The notes below the pieces were generated by a model. The model was not told the DNA's origin. It worked only from the letters and a program-made list of their open reading frames with translations, and searched no databases. A DNA stretch of 64,000 nucleotides from an uncultured Acetatifactor sp. Its GTDB lineage: Bacteria > Bacillota > Clostridia > Lachnospirales > Lachnospiraceae. How positions within the stretch are numbered: position 1 is the first letter of the stretch; every line of letters starts with the position of its first letter. The stretch lies in contig CAJTVB010000017.1 in the NCBI GenBank assembly GCA_910579755.1, forward strand, positions 28,740 through 92,739, in the 5' to 3' direction. Shown here one piece after another: positions 34,025 through 42,900 of the stretch. The position numbers and the translations under genes are program-made.

Positions 34025-34465
34025 ATGATTATTTGCGATACCAGAGAGCAAAAAAACCAAAGAATCCTACAATATTTTGAAGACCATAACATTCCTTACA
34101 TAGAGCAGGCACTTAAAACCGGAGATTACATGAATCCTGACAGGACAGATATCGTAATAGAAAGAAAAAAGGATTTGGGGGAGCTTTTAAAAAATATGTG
34201 TTCTCCTGACAAGAGACGATTCCGTGATGAAATAAGACGGGCGCGTAATGAAGGAATCAGATTCATTGTATTATGTGAACATGGAGGAAATTATAAGGAA
34301 TTAAAAGATGTGTCCCAATATAAGAGCAAACATTCCAAAGTATCTGGTCGGACTTTAATGAATGAAATGTATCGGGCACAAATTGCTTATGGTGTCGAAT
34401 TCCTATTCTGTGATAAAAGAAGCACAGGCAGGATAATTGCGGAGATTCTGGGGCGTGGAACATGA
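34025..34465 (+). CDS. ERCC4-type nuclease
   Basis: 146 residues. DTREQ at the start, GDYM, then VIERKKDLGEL give the GDx(n)ERKxxxD signature of ERCC4/XPF-Mus81 nucleases. Expected to cut branched DNA such as replication or recombination intermediates. Overlaps the primase-like gene by 4 bases. Confidence 0.82.
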   Translation: MIICDTREQKNQRILQYFEDHNIPYIEQALKTGDYMNPDRTDIVIERKKDLGELLKNMCSPDKRRFRDEIRRARNEGIRFIVLCEHGGNYKELKDVSQYKSKHSKVSGRTLMNEMYRAQIAYGVEFLFCDKRSTGRIIAEILGRGT

Positions 34466-34974
34466 CTAAGGAAGAAATAAAAGACCTCTATTCCATGAAA
34501 GATATTCTGGAACGGTACGGACTGCCGCAGCCAAACAGAGCAGGATTTATATGCTGCCCGTTCCACAAGGAAAAAACGGCGAGCATGAAGATATACAAAA
34601 AGGATTTTCATTGCTTTGGATGTGGCGCAAACGGGGATATATTCACCTTTGTACAGAGGCTGGACGGAATATCTTTTAATGAGGCATATGCAGCACTTGG
34701 GGGAGGCTATGAAAATAGTTTCTCCGCAAGGCTGAAAATTTACCAGGCGCAGAAAAAGCGGGAAATGCAGCGGAAGATAGAAGAAAAGCTAAGGAAGAAA
34801 AGAGAATTAAACTATCTGCTGATGGATGTATGCCGCAAGTGGTTTGACAGGCTGGAACCGCTTTCTGACGCTTGGTGCGATACTTATAACGCATTGCAGT
34901 ACCAGGAATATCTATGGGAAGTTTTGAACGACCCTGACGAATGTTATGAGGTCATAGGACACAAAAATAATTAG
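34462..34974 (+). CDS. CHC2-type primase zinc-finger protein
   Basis: 170 residues. CCPFHKEKTASMKI and FHCFGCGANGDIFTFV form the CHC2 zinc finger of DnaG-type primases. The TOPRIM domain is missing; a basic coiled region follows. With the DUF927 helicase downstream it probably forms a split phage primase/helicase system. Confidence 0.82.
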   Translation: MTKEEIKDLYSMKDILERYGLPQPNRAGFICCPFHKEKTASMKIYKKDFHCFGCGANGDIFTFVQRLDGISFNEAYAALGGGYENSFSARLKIYQAQKKREMQRKIEEKLRKKRELNYLLMDVCRKWFDRLEPLSDAWCDTYNALQYQEYLWEVLNDPDECYEVIGHKNN

Positions 34975-34992
34975 TCCGGGAGAGATGAATCT

Positions 34993-36852
34993 ATGGATTT
35001 AACAAAATTGAATGAAAAGACAATCCTTTCGGATGAAGTGTTTGAGGAAATATTTTCACAGGAGGATGAAATATATAAGGCAAGACTGTTATTATCGGCG
35101 CAGGAAGTGGCGGAACGATTCCATGTCAAGGGAAAGTTCGACCAAATGGTGAAAGCCTATAAAAAGGTTGACCGGGAAACTAAGCAGAAGAAGAAACAGG
35201 AATCAGCCGGAACAAACAATTATACCAATTTTGACGGACCATATGATGATATGTATTGCGGATCATGGCTTGCCGGGGAAAACGGTGTGTATGCGCAGAA
35301 TATGTCACAGGTGGAGCAGATAGCGTGTTATCACCCAATACTGCCCATTGAGCGCCTAAAGAATCTTGAAACAGGCGAAGAGCAGATTAAACTTGCTTTC
35401 AAACGTAATGGCCGGTGGGAAGAAATTATCGTTCCAAAGGTAATGATTACTTCTGCCAGTAAAATAGTGGCTCTGTCAGGACGTGGAGTGGCCGTAACGA
35501 GCGAAAATGCAAAGCTGTTGGTAAGATACCTGTCAGACGTGGAAAATCGAAATACGGGGCAAATAGCGGTGCAGTATTCGAGTTCAAAGTTGGGTTGGAT
35601 TAAGAAAGAGTTTCTGCCTTATGACACAGAAATCACTTTTGACGGAGACAGCCGATTCCGGCAACTATTTGAAAGCATCGGGGAGCATGGAAACCGGGAT
35701 AAATGGTATGAGCATGTGAAAGAACTGCGCAAGACTGGCAGAATGGAAACCAAGCTGATGTTGGCGGCATCTTTTGCAAGTGTGTTAATCCACCAAATAG
35801 GAGCATTACCGTTCTTTGTTGACCTTTGGGGAGAAACAGAGGGTGGAAAAACCGTGACATTAATGCTGGCGGCGTCTGTCTGGGCGAATCCTGCAGAAAG
35901 TGCATATATTGGCGATTTCAAAACCACTGATGTAGCTTTAGAAGCGAAGGCAAACATGCTTAATCATTTGCCTATGATTTTGGATGATACCAGCAAGAAA
36001 AACCGCAGGATTGAGGAAAACTTTGAGGGTGTTGTGTATGACCTTTGCTCCGGCAAGGGAAAGACACGTTCTAATCGGGATATTGGAATCAATGCGGAAA
36101 ACCACTGGAATAACTGCATATTGACAAATGGAGAGCGTCCTTTGACATCCTACGTTAATCAGGGTGGTGCAATCAACCGTATTTTGGAGATTGAGTGCGG
36201 AGAAAAGGTGTATGCGGATCCGCAGCAGACCGCTGACACGCTGAAACAGAACTATGGTTTTGCCGGAAAAGATTTTGTGGAAGTCATAAAAGCTATGGGA
36301 GCGGATGCAGTCCGGGAGATACAGAAAGACTTTCAGGAGCAGCTATTTGATGATGAAAAAATGCAGAAGCAGAGCATATCACTTTCCATTATCCTAACAG
36401 CGGATAAAATCGCCACAGACACGCTTTTTAAGGACGGGCAGTACATTTCTATAGATGAAGCGAAAAAGGTGCTTATTGATCGGAATGAACTGTCTGACAA
36501 TGAGCGGTGCTATCGCTACATAATGGACAAGGTGGCAATGAATGGCATGAGGTTTGATGATGATACCAACTGCGAAAAGTGGGGAATTATCAAAGATGGA
36601 TATGCAGTGTTTTACACACAATCCCTTGATGAATTGTGCAAAATCGGCGGTTTTTCCAAAAAAGCGTTCCTGTCATGGGCGAATAAGAAGAACCTTTTGT
36701 CTCATTCCAATGGAGCAAACACAAAACCTACAAGGATAAATGGCACGGTCTGCAAATGTGTTTGGCTGAAAATTGAAGAAGTTTCGGAGGTTGAAACTGA
36801 TGAAAATGGGTGGATTAAGGTTGATGAACAGATGAAATTGCCGTTTGATTAA
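34993..36852 (+). CDS. DUF927 phage helicase-type replication protein
   Basis: 619 residues. The DUF927 region covers about 150-420 with Walker A GETEGGKTVTL (about 282-292), Walker B-like PMILDDTS and TNGERPL. A C-terminal domain of about 150 residues ends in a WIKVDEQMKLPFD tail. Family members are replicative helicases in mobile elements. Followed by a 214-base gap with repeated GTTAC. Confidence 0.8.
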   Translation: MDLTKLNEKTILSDEVFEEIFSQEDEIYKARLLLSAQEVAERFHVKGKFDQMVKAYKKVDRETKQKKKQESAGTNNYTNFDGPYDDMYCGSWLAGENGVYAQNMSQVEQIACYHPILPIERLKNLETGEEQIKLAFKRNGRWEEIIVPKVMITSASKIVALSGRGVAVTSENAKLLVRYLSDVENRNTGQIAVQYSSSKLGWIKKEFLPYDTEITFDGDSRFRQLFESIGEHGNRDKWYEHVKELRKTGRMETKLMLAASFASVLIHQIGALPFFVDLWGETEGGKTVTLMLAASVWANPAESAYIGDFKTTDVALEAKANMLNHLPMILDDTSKKNRRIEENFEGVVYDLCSGKGKTRSNRDIGINAENHWNNCILTNGERPLTSYVNQGGAINRILEIECGEKVYADPQQTADTLKQNYGFAGKDFVEVIKAMGADAVREIQKDFQEQLFDDEKMQKQSISLSIILTADKIATDTLFKDGQYISIDEAKKVLIDRNELSDNERCYRYIMDKVAMNGMRFDDDTNCEKWGIIKDGYAVFYTQSLDELCKIGGFSKKAFLSWANKKNLLSHSNGANTKPTRINGTVCKCVWLKIEEVSEVETDENGWIKVDEQMKLPFD

Positions 36853-36854
36853 AC

Positions 36855-37052
36855 GTAACTACTTGCATTTTGTAACCACTTGTACCCACCTACCGAGGGT
36901 CAATCTTACAGGAGACTATTTATGTGTGTATATTATACAATCCCTAATTTTTTTTAATGCATTGTGCAAAAGTGGTTTCACTGGTTACAGCCGCATAAAA
37001 TCAACATTTTTGATAGTTACTCAAAAAAGTTACGCTAAGTTACGAGGGTTAC
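36855..37052. repeat. Cluster of seven GTTAC/GTAAC repeats, possible origin
   Basis: GTAAC at 36855 and 36872; GTTAC at 36984, 37016, 37029, 37039 and 37048. The last four are spaced 13, 10 and 9 bases, close to one helical turn. The gap is AT-rich with a run of T at about 36949. Position after the helicase gene suits an origin with iterons, or an operator array for the following genes. Confidence 0.4.
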
Positions 37053-37066
37053 TATGGAGGAAGGAT

Positions 37067-37366
37067 ATGCAGGAAAAAGAAGTCTTTAAGGAAATAGACG
37101 GGTATTTGGGGCGGTATTCTGTCGGCAACTATGGCATGGTTATCAATAACAAGACAGGACGTGAAATAGCGGCACGTTATAGTTCTAATCATCCGCCTGT
37201 CGTGATTTTAAGTTTGAACGGAGTAAGAGAGACGCATTATTTGTATATGTTAGTCGCAAAGGCATTTGTTGACAATCCAAACAACTATGAGCACGTGCGT
37301 TTTATTGACGGAGACAATCGGCATCACAGGGCAGATAACTTGGAGTGGGTGGAATCAGAAGATTAG
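37067..37366 (+). CDS. NUMOD4/HNH-like protein, possibly inactive
   Basis: 99 residues, ATG behind GGAGGAAGGAT. VFKEIDGYLGRYSVGNYG is a NUMOD4 motif. The HNH part reads HVRFIDGDNRHHRADNLEWV, where HNH proteins usually have NHIDGN: the first His is Phe. Other residues are kept. May be a degraded homing endonuclease or a DNA-binding derivative. Confidence 0.65.
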   Translation: MQEKEVFKEIDGYLGRYSVGNYGMVINNKTGREIAARYSSNHPPVVILSLNGVRETHYLYMLVAKAFVDNPNNYEHVRFIDGDNRHHRADNLEWVESED

Positions 37367-37375
37367 GAGGTTATC

Positions 37376-37630
37376 ATGCAGGGAAAAATAGAGGAAAGGC
37401 ATAAAGAGATTACTCACATACAAAATACGATATGGGCAATGTATAAGGATTTTCTGTCAGACCATGATATGGAGGCATATAACCGGAAGATGGGGGAACT
37501 GTCAAAAGAATATTATGATAAAGGCGATAAGCAACTTTTATCATTTTGTCAGAATATTTTAATCTCATGGTGTCCTGTCATAAATGGATTTGCGGAAGAA
37601 TTTAGGAGAGTTGAGGGTGATGCAACATGA
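37376..37630 (+). CDS. Phage hypothetical protein
   Basis: 84 residues, mostly helical. Ribosome site AGGAGG. Overlaps the next gene by 4 bases. No family recognised. Confidence 0.5.
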   Translation: MQGKIEERHKEITHIQNTIWAMYKDFLSDHDMEAYNRKMGELSKEYYDKGDKQLLSFCQNILISWCPVINGFAEEFRRVEGDAT

Positions 37631-37917
37631 TAATGGACATTGGAGAAATTCGGCGGCAGTATAAATATGCGAAAGACAGAAAGAAATGCGTTGACATCCT
37701 TTCAGATTTGAATGACTGCAGCACAGGGGAAATACTTAACATTGTACATACCAAAATGGATGATCATGAAGAACGGCCCAAACCTGCAGGATGGCATCCA
37801 ACACTAGAGCAGAAAGCGCTCATGGATAGATTGGACGAGTTGGACGCTATGATCAAGCCGTTGGAGGATGAATACAGACGGACAGCTGCAGAACTGATGA
37901 GGATTAGCGAGGAATAA
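37627..37917 (+). CDS. Phage hypothetical protein
   Basis: 96 residues, acidic, helical (DEYRRTAAELMRISEE at the end). Coupled to the previous gene. Function unknown. Confidence 0.5.
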   Translation: MIMDIGEIRRQYKYAKDRKKCVDILSDLNDCSTGEILNIVHTKMDDHEERPKPAGWHPTLEQKALMDRLDELDAMIKPLEDEYRRTAAELMRISEE

Positions 37918-37971
37918 TAAAATTTCAGAAAGGAGCCGGAACCTTCCCGGGAATAAGGCGCGCCGGGTTCC

Positions 37972-39351
37972 TTGATGGAAATGGATATTTTTGAAAGTAG
38001 TTCAGGACAATTAAGCTTTTTAGAGCCAGATTTTATAAAGGATTCAGAATGCTCTGTCCTTACACCAGTAACATTTGGAAAACCAGATGTCCCTGTTTAT
38101 GGAACAGGAAAGCGTATCGGACCGAGGATTGCCGGACGAACAGGGAGCGGCCACTTTGATGGCATCTATCTGGACAGGCTTTTGCCGTTGGAAGAATATG
38201 ACCTGATTATTGTCCTGTTTTCCGGCGGTAAGGACAGCACAGCATGTTATTACAAGCTTCTGGAGCTTGGTGTTCCGAAAGAGAAAATAGAACTTTGGCA
38301 TCATGATATAGACGGAGGGCATCCATCCCGGCGCATGGACTGGCGCTGCACCCAGAACTACGTAAAGAGCTTCGCAGATGTGGAGGAAGTGACTCTGCGA
38401 ATATCGTATCGGGTGAACGGATTTTTCGGGGAGCTATACCGTATTGGTGCATCAGAGCCTATCGAATGGATTGATCCTGATACCGGAGAAGTAATACAGT
38501 GCAGGCTTTCTCAGAATTATCTGAAATGCCGAGAGCTGAAGGAGAAATGCACGGAAGATATGGAGGAAGCCCTGAAACAGTACGGGTACCGGATGAAATT
38601 CCCGGCAAAGAGTGGTGACCTGAGCCGCCGGTGGTGCAGCGCATACCTTAAGATTGCGGTGGCGGATTCCGTCATCAGCAACCTTGACCGGCTGGAACAG
38701 CTGGGTGAGCTTGGCGGGAAGCGGTTGAAATTTCCAGCAAAGGGAGGGACGCATCAGGGGCGCTGGTGCAGCGGGAGCCTGAAAGCAGCGGTCCAAGACA
38801 GTGTGACATCAAACCTTGATAAGACAAAAGAGAATGTGAAGGTATTGGTGGTATCCGGTGAACGCCGCGGAGAAAGCGCAGGACGGGCAATGTACAACGA
38901 AATGGAAATCCACCGGACGAACGCGGAGAAGAAAGCCCACCGGATTGTGCATCAATGGCGGCCAGTAATTGACTATTCGGAAAAGGACGTCTGGGAAGTT
39001 TTAAAGCGGCATCATGCCAATCCGCATCCCTGCTACCGCGCCGGATGGAACCGCTGCTCCTGCGCACAGTGCATATTCTCCACACCCAAGCTTTTTGCAG
39101 GTATCAGGGAACTGTATCCGGAAGAATATGCAGCACTGAAACAGGATGAGATAATCCTTGGATTTACACTGGACAATAAGTGTGATTTAGATACCTTTGT
39201 CGGGGATACCAAATCATGTGTTTACCATGGGGATGCAAGGGCGATACATAGCCTGATTACCGGAGAGTTTACGCCGGATGACGTGTATGTGAAAGGGGAA
39301 TGGAAATATCCTGCGGGAGCGTTCCATGGAGCGGAAGGAGGGCCCTGCTGA
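37972..39351 (+). CDS. PAPS reductase/ATP pyrophosphatase family protein with internal duplication
   Basis: 459 residues. PP-loop LFSGGKDSTACYY (about 82-94), RRGES-type motif GERRGESAGR (about 300-309) and a Cys cluster CSCAQC that may hold an Fe-S centre mark the phage CysH/DndC-like family. Two tandem copies of a roughly 30-residue block are visible, KFPAKSGDLSRRWCSAYLK and KFPAKGGTHQGRWCSGSLK, each ending in SNLD. No dnd or ssp partner lies nearby. It may modify DNA or tRNA with sulfur; substrate unknown. Confidence 0.8.
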   Translation: MMEMDIFESSSGQLSFLEPDFIKDSECSVLTPVTFGKPDVPVYGTGKRIGPRIAGRTGSGHFDGIYLDRLLPLEEYDLIIVLFSGGKDSTACYYKLLELGVPKEKIELWHHDIDGGHPSRRMDWRCTQNYVKSFADVEEVTLRISYRVNGFFGELYRIGASEPIEWIDPDTGEVIQCRLSQNYLKCRELKEKCTEDMEEALKQYGYRMKFPAKSGDLSRRWCSAYLKIAVADSVISNLDRLEQLGELGGKRLKFPAKGGTHQGRWCSGSLKAAVQDSVTSNLDKTKENVKVLVVSGERRGESAGRAMYNEMEIHRTNAEKKAHRIVHQWRPVIDYSEKDVWEVLKRHHANPHPCYRAGWNRCSCAQCIFSTPKLFAGIRELYPEEYAALKQDEIILGFTLDNKCDLDTFVGDTKSCVYHGDARAIHSLITGEFTPDDVYVKGEWKYPAGAFHGAEGGPC

Positions 39352-39872
39352 TGAGGATACCATTGCCGTGCAGATTTGGCGGGAGTGCTGACTGCGAAGG
39401 GATGACCCTTCCGCTTAGCGGGGTGTCCTGGTTCAAGTGGTCATGGGGGATGGAATATACCTATTTCTTTTCCATTGGTGATAAATGGCATGGCACAAGG
39501 TTCTATTCGACACTTGATACAGCGCAGCCTTTTGGAATCGACATACCGGATCCCTTATTGATTGATAAACCTATTAAGGAACATGGATTCCCTCTAAAAG
39601 GAACCGGCTATGCTTGGGGAGTGAACTATTTAGACGGCAAGACATACATCGATTTTGTCATGACAAGCAGCTATCAGGCACACATAAGAGTTCAGTGTGA
39701 TGAAAAGTGGGAATATGTTCCAAACGGGGACATCATCTTCCCGCCTAGCTGGGACACGGAAGAGAAGAGAGGAGGGGCTGTACTGAAAGGATATAGAACC
39801 GGCCTGAATAAAGAGAGGGCGGAAAAGGGACAAGAAGGAAAGCAGATGTCTATATTTGATTTTATGGAATAA
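39351..39872 (+). CDS. Phage hypothetical protein
   Basis: 173 residues; the ATG shares its A with the previous stop (TGATG), with GGAAGGAGG upstream. Rich in aromatic residues (WFKWSWGMEYTYFF). Ends MSIFDFME. The motif MSIFD recurs in the product of 40084-40539. Function unknown. Confidence 0.55.
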   Translation: MRIPLPCRFGGSADCEGMTLPLSGVSWFKWSWGMEYTYFFSIGDKWHGTRFYSTLDTAQPFGIDIPDPLLIDKPIKEHGFPLKGTGYAWGVNYLDGKTYIDFVMTSSYQAHIRVQCDEKWEYVPNGDIIFPPSWDTEEKRGGAVLKGYRTGLNKERAEKGQEGKQMSIFDFME

Positions 39873-39893
39873 CGGAAAGGATGGATAAGGGAA

Positions 39894-40079
39894 ATGATGA
39901 GCAATAATATTAGCTGGCTTATGACAACACCGCCTGGTGATTGCAATTTTATAAGTGCATTGAAAAGAGCTACTGATGAAGAAATCCAAGCAACAATCTC
40001 CAATCTTGACGGAAAGAGCGGAGTCAAGACCAAGTTAAAGGCGCTGGAAGCAGAATTGCGAAGAAGAGCAAGGCGGTGA
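39894..40079 (+). CDS. Small phage protein, paralogue of 41011-41199
   Basis: 61 residues. Opens NNISWLMTTPPGDCNF and ends in a basic helix (LKALEAELRRRARR). Aligns along its length with the product of 41011-41199 (NIGWLTTVPATDGNF...). Function unknown. Confidence 0.55.
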   Translation: MMSNNISWLMTTPPGDCNFISALKRATDEEIQATISNLDGKSGVKTKLKALEAELRRRARR

Positions 40080-40083
40080 TACC

Positions 40084-40539
40084 ATGCGCAGAAAATGCCA
40101 CACCTGCCTATGCCAGACATGCATAACTGTATGCGGTAAATGTGTGGAATGCAAAGAAAAAACTACATACTGCGAAAATTACAACGGCTTTGAGCAGATG
40201 AGTATTTTCGATGTACCGCAGGAGCCACAGTGCCATCCAGTCCCCCGGCATTCATGGAAGTATTACGGAATCAGCAAAGAGCGGTACAGTCAGCTTACAG
40301 AGTACATACAGTCCGGCAGATATGCCTCTCTCGCTTCACAGGTTGCACATAGGGCAAATGAAATGATTGCAGAATGTATATTGTTATCTGTAAAAGAGAA
40401 CAAGTCCTATGACGCTCTTAGAGTGAAATGGGAGCTGAAAGAAATGGAGCGGATACCGTACTGCCGGACGGATTTTTATGGTATTCGGCGGTACTTTTTT
40501 CACATCATGAATCAAAAAATGAAGGAGATTGGGAAATGA
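40084..40539 (+). CDS. Cys-rich phage protein
   Basis: 151 residues. N-terminal CHTCLCQTC and CGKCVEC can bind two metals; then MSIFDVPQ and a helical C-terminus. Overlaps the next gene by 4 bases. Function unknown. Confidence 0.55.
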   Translation: MRRKCHTCLCQTCITVCGKCVECKEKTTYCENYNGFEQMSIFDVPQEPQCHPVPRHSWKYYGISKERYSQLTEYIQSGRYASLASQVAHRANEMIAECILLSVKENKSYDALRVKWELKEMERIPYCRTDFYGIRRYFFHIMNQKMKEIGK

Positions 40540-40799
40540 AATTAAGAGTATGGCATAATTGCCAAGTTGGAGCGGTAAAGAATTTTTATATTGACGTTGA
40601 CAACGTTGAACAGGCATGGAAGATTTTAAATACCTTGTGGGATTATGACTTATTCCAGTACGAAAACAACGTGAAGCCGGATTACTGCAATATGTCTGGA
40701 CTAGAATACTTTGACGAGGAAGAAAAGGACTGGTGCGAGTGGTACGATGATGACGGATACGACATCAAAGAGCATTTTGAAAATCTGGAAGATGATTAG
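40536..40799 (+). CDS. Acidic phage hypothetical protein
   Basis: 87 residues, start within an ATGA overlap. C-terminus strongly acidic (EEEKDWCEWYDDDGYDIKE). No family recognised. Confidence 0.55.
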   Translation: MKLRVWHNCQVGAVKNFYIDVDNVEQAWKILNTLWDYDLFQYENNVKPDYCNMSGLEYFDEEEKDWCEWYDDDGYDIKEHFENLEDD

Positions 40800-40847
40800 G
40801 AGATATTTTTACAGTTTGTTTGATAAGGAGTTAAGGAGGATAGGGAA

Positions 40848-41009
40848 GTGAGAGAAGTATGTGGAACTTGCAAATACAATAAAAGGGATTTTTCTAAGCC
40901 GCAGAACCGTGGATATTCAGAATTTTGCTGTGGAAATGAAGAATCTGAAAACTATGCAGTCCCAACCGCTTACGATGACACTTGCGACGATTGGGAGGAA
41001 AAGGATTGA
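40848..41009 (+). CDS. Small Cys-rich phage protein
   Basis: 53 residues, GTG start behind AAGGAGGATAGGGAA. VCGTCKYN near the start, FCCGN in the middle and DDTCDDW near the end could form a zinc site. One base before the next gene. Confidence 0.6.
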   Translation: MREVCGTCKYNKRDFSKPQNRGYSEFCCGNEESENYAVPTAYDDTCDDWEEKD

Positions 41010-41010
41010 A

Positions 41011-41199
41011 ATGAGCGATAACATAGGATGGCTTACAACTGTTCCGGCAACAGATGGGAATTTCAAACTGCATTTAGGATATGCAACGGTAGAGGAAATA
41101 AAAGAATCCATCTGTATACTTAGAAAATGCGAGAAGGGGAATATCTCACGGATTAAGGCATTAGAGAGGGAATTGCGGAAAAGGGATAAGAAGAAATAA
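41011..41199 (+). CDS. Small phage protein, paralogue of 39894-40079
   Basis: 62 residues, ATG behind GGGAGGAAAAGG. Same layout as the product of 39894-40079: NIGWLTTVPATDGNF, a helix, then a basic end (RELRKRDKKK). Suggests a local gene duplication. Confidence 0.55.
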   Translation: MSDNIGWLTTVPATDGNFKLHLGYATVEEIKESICILRKCEKGNISRIKALERELRKRDKKK

Positions 41200-41201
41200 C
41201 T

Positions 41202-41234
41202 TGGTACAATTCCCCCTCAAATCTCTTGTACAAT
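41202..41234 (+). promoter_or_regulatory. TGGTACA-type phage promoter, copy A
   Basis: TGGTACA (41202-41208), 20 bases, TACAAT (41229-41234), starting two bases after a stop codon and 49 bases before the next gene. One of five such elements in the prophage. Confidence 0.6.
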
Positions 41235-41282
41235 AGAAATAGAATTAGGGGATTTAGGGGGATTGTGGAAAGGTAGGAGAAT

Positions 41283-41795
41283 ATGGGTAGATTGACGGAA
41301 CGTGACGAATTTGGAAATACTGATATTATTGGTGTTGATAGCATGGATTTGCAGTGCAATCTTGAATTTGATGAATTTAACAAGGTTACAAATGCACTGA
41401 ATAAGCTGGCAGAATACGAGGAATTAGAGGAGCGGTGCTGTAAGGAGAACTCGTGGGGCTTAAAGATGCTGACAGAAAAGTGGAAAGAGTTTATTGAGGA
41501 TATTCAGGAGCTTTATGAGTACAGAAAAGCAGAGGAACAAAACAGACTGATTAAACTGCCTTGTGCGGTGGGGGATACGGTGTATTCGTTTTCTTTTTAC
41601 AGAGTATATGTTATGCACGTTGAAAGTTTTATAACATATGAAGACCATATAGATGTAAGACTTGTCAGCGATACGCCGGAAAACCCGTTTTTAAAGTGCG
41701 ATATTGATATTAAAGAACTTGGAAAAAGATGGTTTCTCACCAGAGAAGTAGCCGAAGCCGCATTGAAAGAATTGGAGAGGGGTAAGGGAGAATGA
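41283..41795 (+). CDS. Phage hypothetical protein
   Basis: 170 residues. N-terminal LTERDEFGNTDI and a helix with YEELEERC are widespread in Clostridia phages. Central LIKLPCAVGDTVYSF resembles a small beta barrel. First gene after promoter copy A. Function unknown. Confidence 0.6.
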   Translation: MGRLTERDEFGNTDIIGVDSMDLQCNLEFDEFNKVTNALNKLAEYEELEERCCKENSWGLKMLTEKWKEFIEDIQELYEYRKAEEQNRLIKLPCAVGDTVYSFSFYRVYVMHVESFITYEDHIDVRLVSDTPENPFLKCDIDIKELGKRWFLTREVAEAALKELERGKGE

Positions 41796-42079
41796 GACTG
41801 ATTGATGCAGATGAATTGATTAAGATTTTAGAAGAATATGCTAATGACAAAGACAGTCAGGCAATATATGGGGAAGAAAGATTAAGACTTATTTTGGGAG
41901 ACTGCAAAATTGAAATAGAAAAATTTCCTACCGCCTATGACGTGGATAAGGTTGTGGAGCAGTTGGAGGAAAGGATTAAAAACTTTAAATCCTTAAATTC
42001 TGATGATGAAATTGTTGATGTAGCTGTAAAGGAAATACAGAGGGATATTGAAATTGTAAAATCCGGCGGCATTGAATGA
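41792..42079 (+). CDS. Phage hypothetical protein
   Basis: 95 residues, opening LIDADELIKILEEY, a motif common in small phage proteins of Firmicutes, followed by KFPTAYDVDKVVEQLEE. Coupled to the previous gene by a 4-base overlap. Confidence 0.6.
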   Translation: MRLIDADELIKILEEYANDKDSQAIYGEERLRLILGDCKIEIEKFPTAYDVDKVVEQLEERIKNFKSLNSDDEIVDVAVKEIQRDIEIVKSGGIE

Positions 42080-42127
42080 AATCAGTGATTGTATGGGTGG
42101 TATGGTAAATAGAGCGAGGAAACGGAA

Positions 42128-42286
42128 ATGAAAATGTTGCAAGATGGCGTTGACGTGTATTGCTTGCCAGATAATGCGTATTGCGCCGCAGATGAAGATA
42201 AGAGAAGTCCGCTTGACATTGATGATTGTCCTAACGGTTGTGAAGTATGTGAGGGAGATTGTTATTATTATCATGAGGATTGGTGA
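42128..42286 (+). CDS. Small Cys-rich phage protein
   Basis: 52 residues. Seven Cys, among them DCPNGCEVCEGDCYYY, indicate a metal-binding mini-protein. No family recognised. Confidence 0.5.
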   Translation: MKMLQDGVDVYCLPDNAYCAADEDKRSPLDIDDCPNGCEVCEGDCYYYHEDW

Positions 42287-42376
42287 TTTATAAGGACGGT
42301 AATTGAATGGATAAGCTAACTTCAAAGCAGAAAGCAAAGGAAGATTGAAACATGATAACAGAGGATAGGTGAGTAT

Positions 42377-42889
42377 ATGGCGAAAGGAAAATATGAATAC
42401 TGGCTTACACAGGAGCAAACGATAAAAGAACTTAAAGCGAATGTTATGTGGGAATCGGTAGGAAATGAAAAGAATTTGGAAGACAACATAGTTGAGAATA
42501 TCGAAGAGATGTGCGAGGGATTGCATCTTCCTTTGATTGAAGCAATCGGTAGGCAAAAGATGATTAATACAGGGGAGTTTTTCGTAAAGCCAGATATTAT
42601 GGTTAGGCATATTGACGGAACAATGACTGTATTTGAAGTAAAAAAAGATAATGCAAAATATCCGTCAACTGGAACGTCAAATCAGATGAACGCAGTGGGA
42701 CAGCTTTTGTTGTATAAAAATGTTCTTGAAAGTATTATCGGCGGATTAGTGAGAGCGGCATTGATAGATAACAAAATCCATTATAGGACGTATTGTGCAT
42801 TTATAGGGAATAGATTGCCAATAACTCTTATTGATTTTCAGAAAGATAGGGTTTTCGTTCCCTATAATGGTTGGGAAATTGCTGGTTAG
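42377..42889 (+). CDS. Possible PD-(D/E)XK nuclease
   Basis: 170 residues. KPDIMVRHIDGTMTVFEVKK has the D-x(n)-ExK spacing of a restriction-type nuclease core, with GQLLLYKNVL behind it. Directly before the terminase genes; may act in packaging or host DNA breakdown. Confidence 0.6.
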   Translation: MAKGKYEYWLTQEQTIKELKANVMWESVGNEKNLEDNIVENIEEMCEGLHLPLIEAIGRQKMINTGEFFVKPDIMVRHIDGTMTVFEVKKDNAKYPSTGTSNQMNAVGQLLLYKNVLESIIGGLVRAALIDNKIHYRTYCAFIGNRLPITLIDFQKDRVFVPYNGWEIAG

Positions 42890-42900
42890 GTAGGTGTGAA

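Noticed and set aside
37972..39351. DndC-based phosphorothioation system
   Set aside because: No DndB, DndD, DndE or Ssp-type genes near the PAPS-reductase-like gene in this window.
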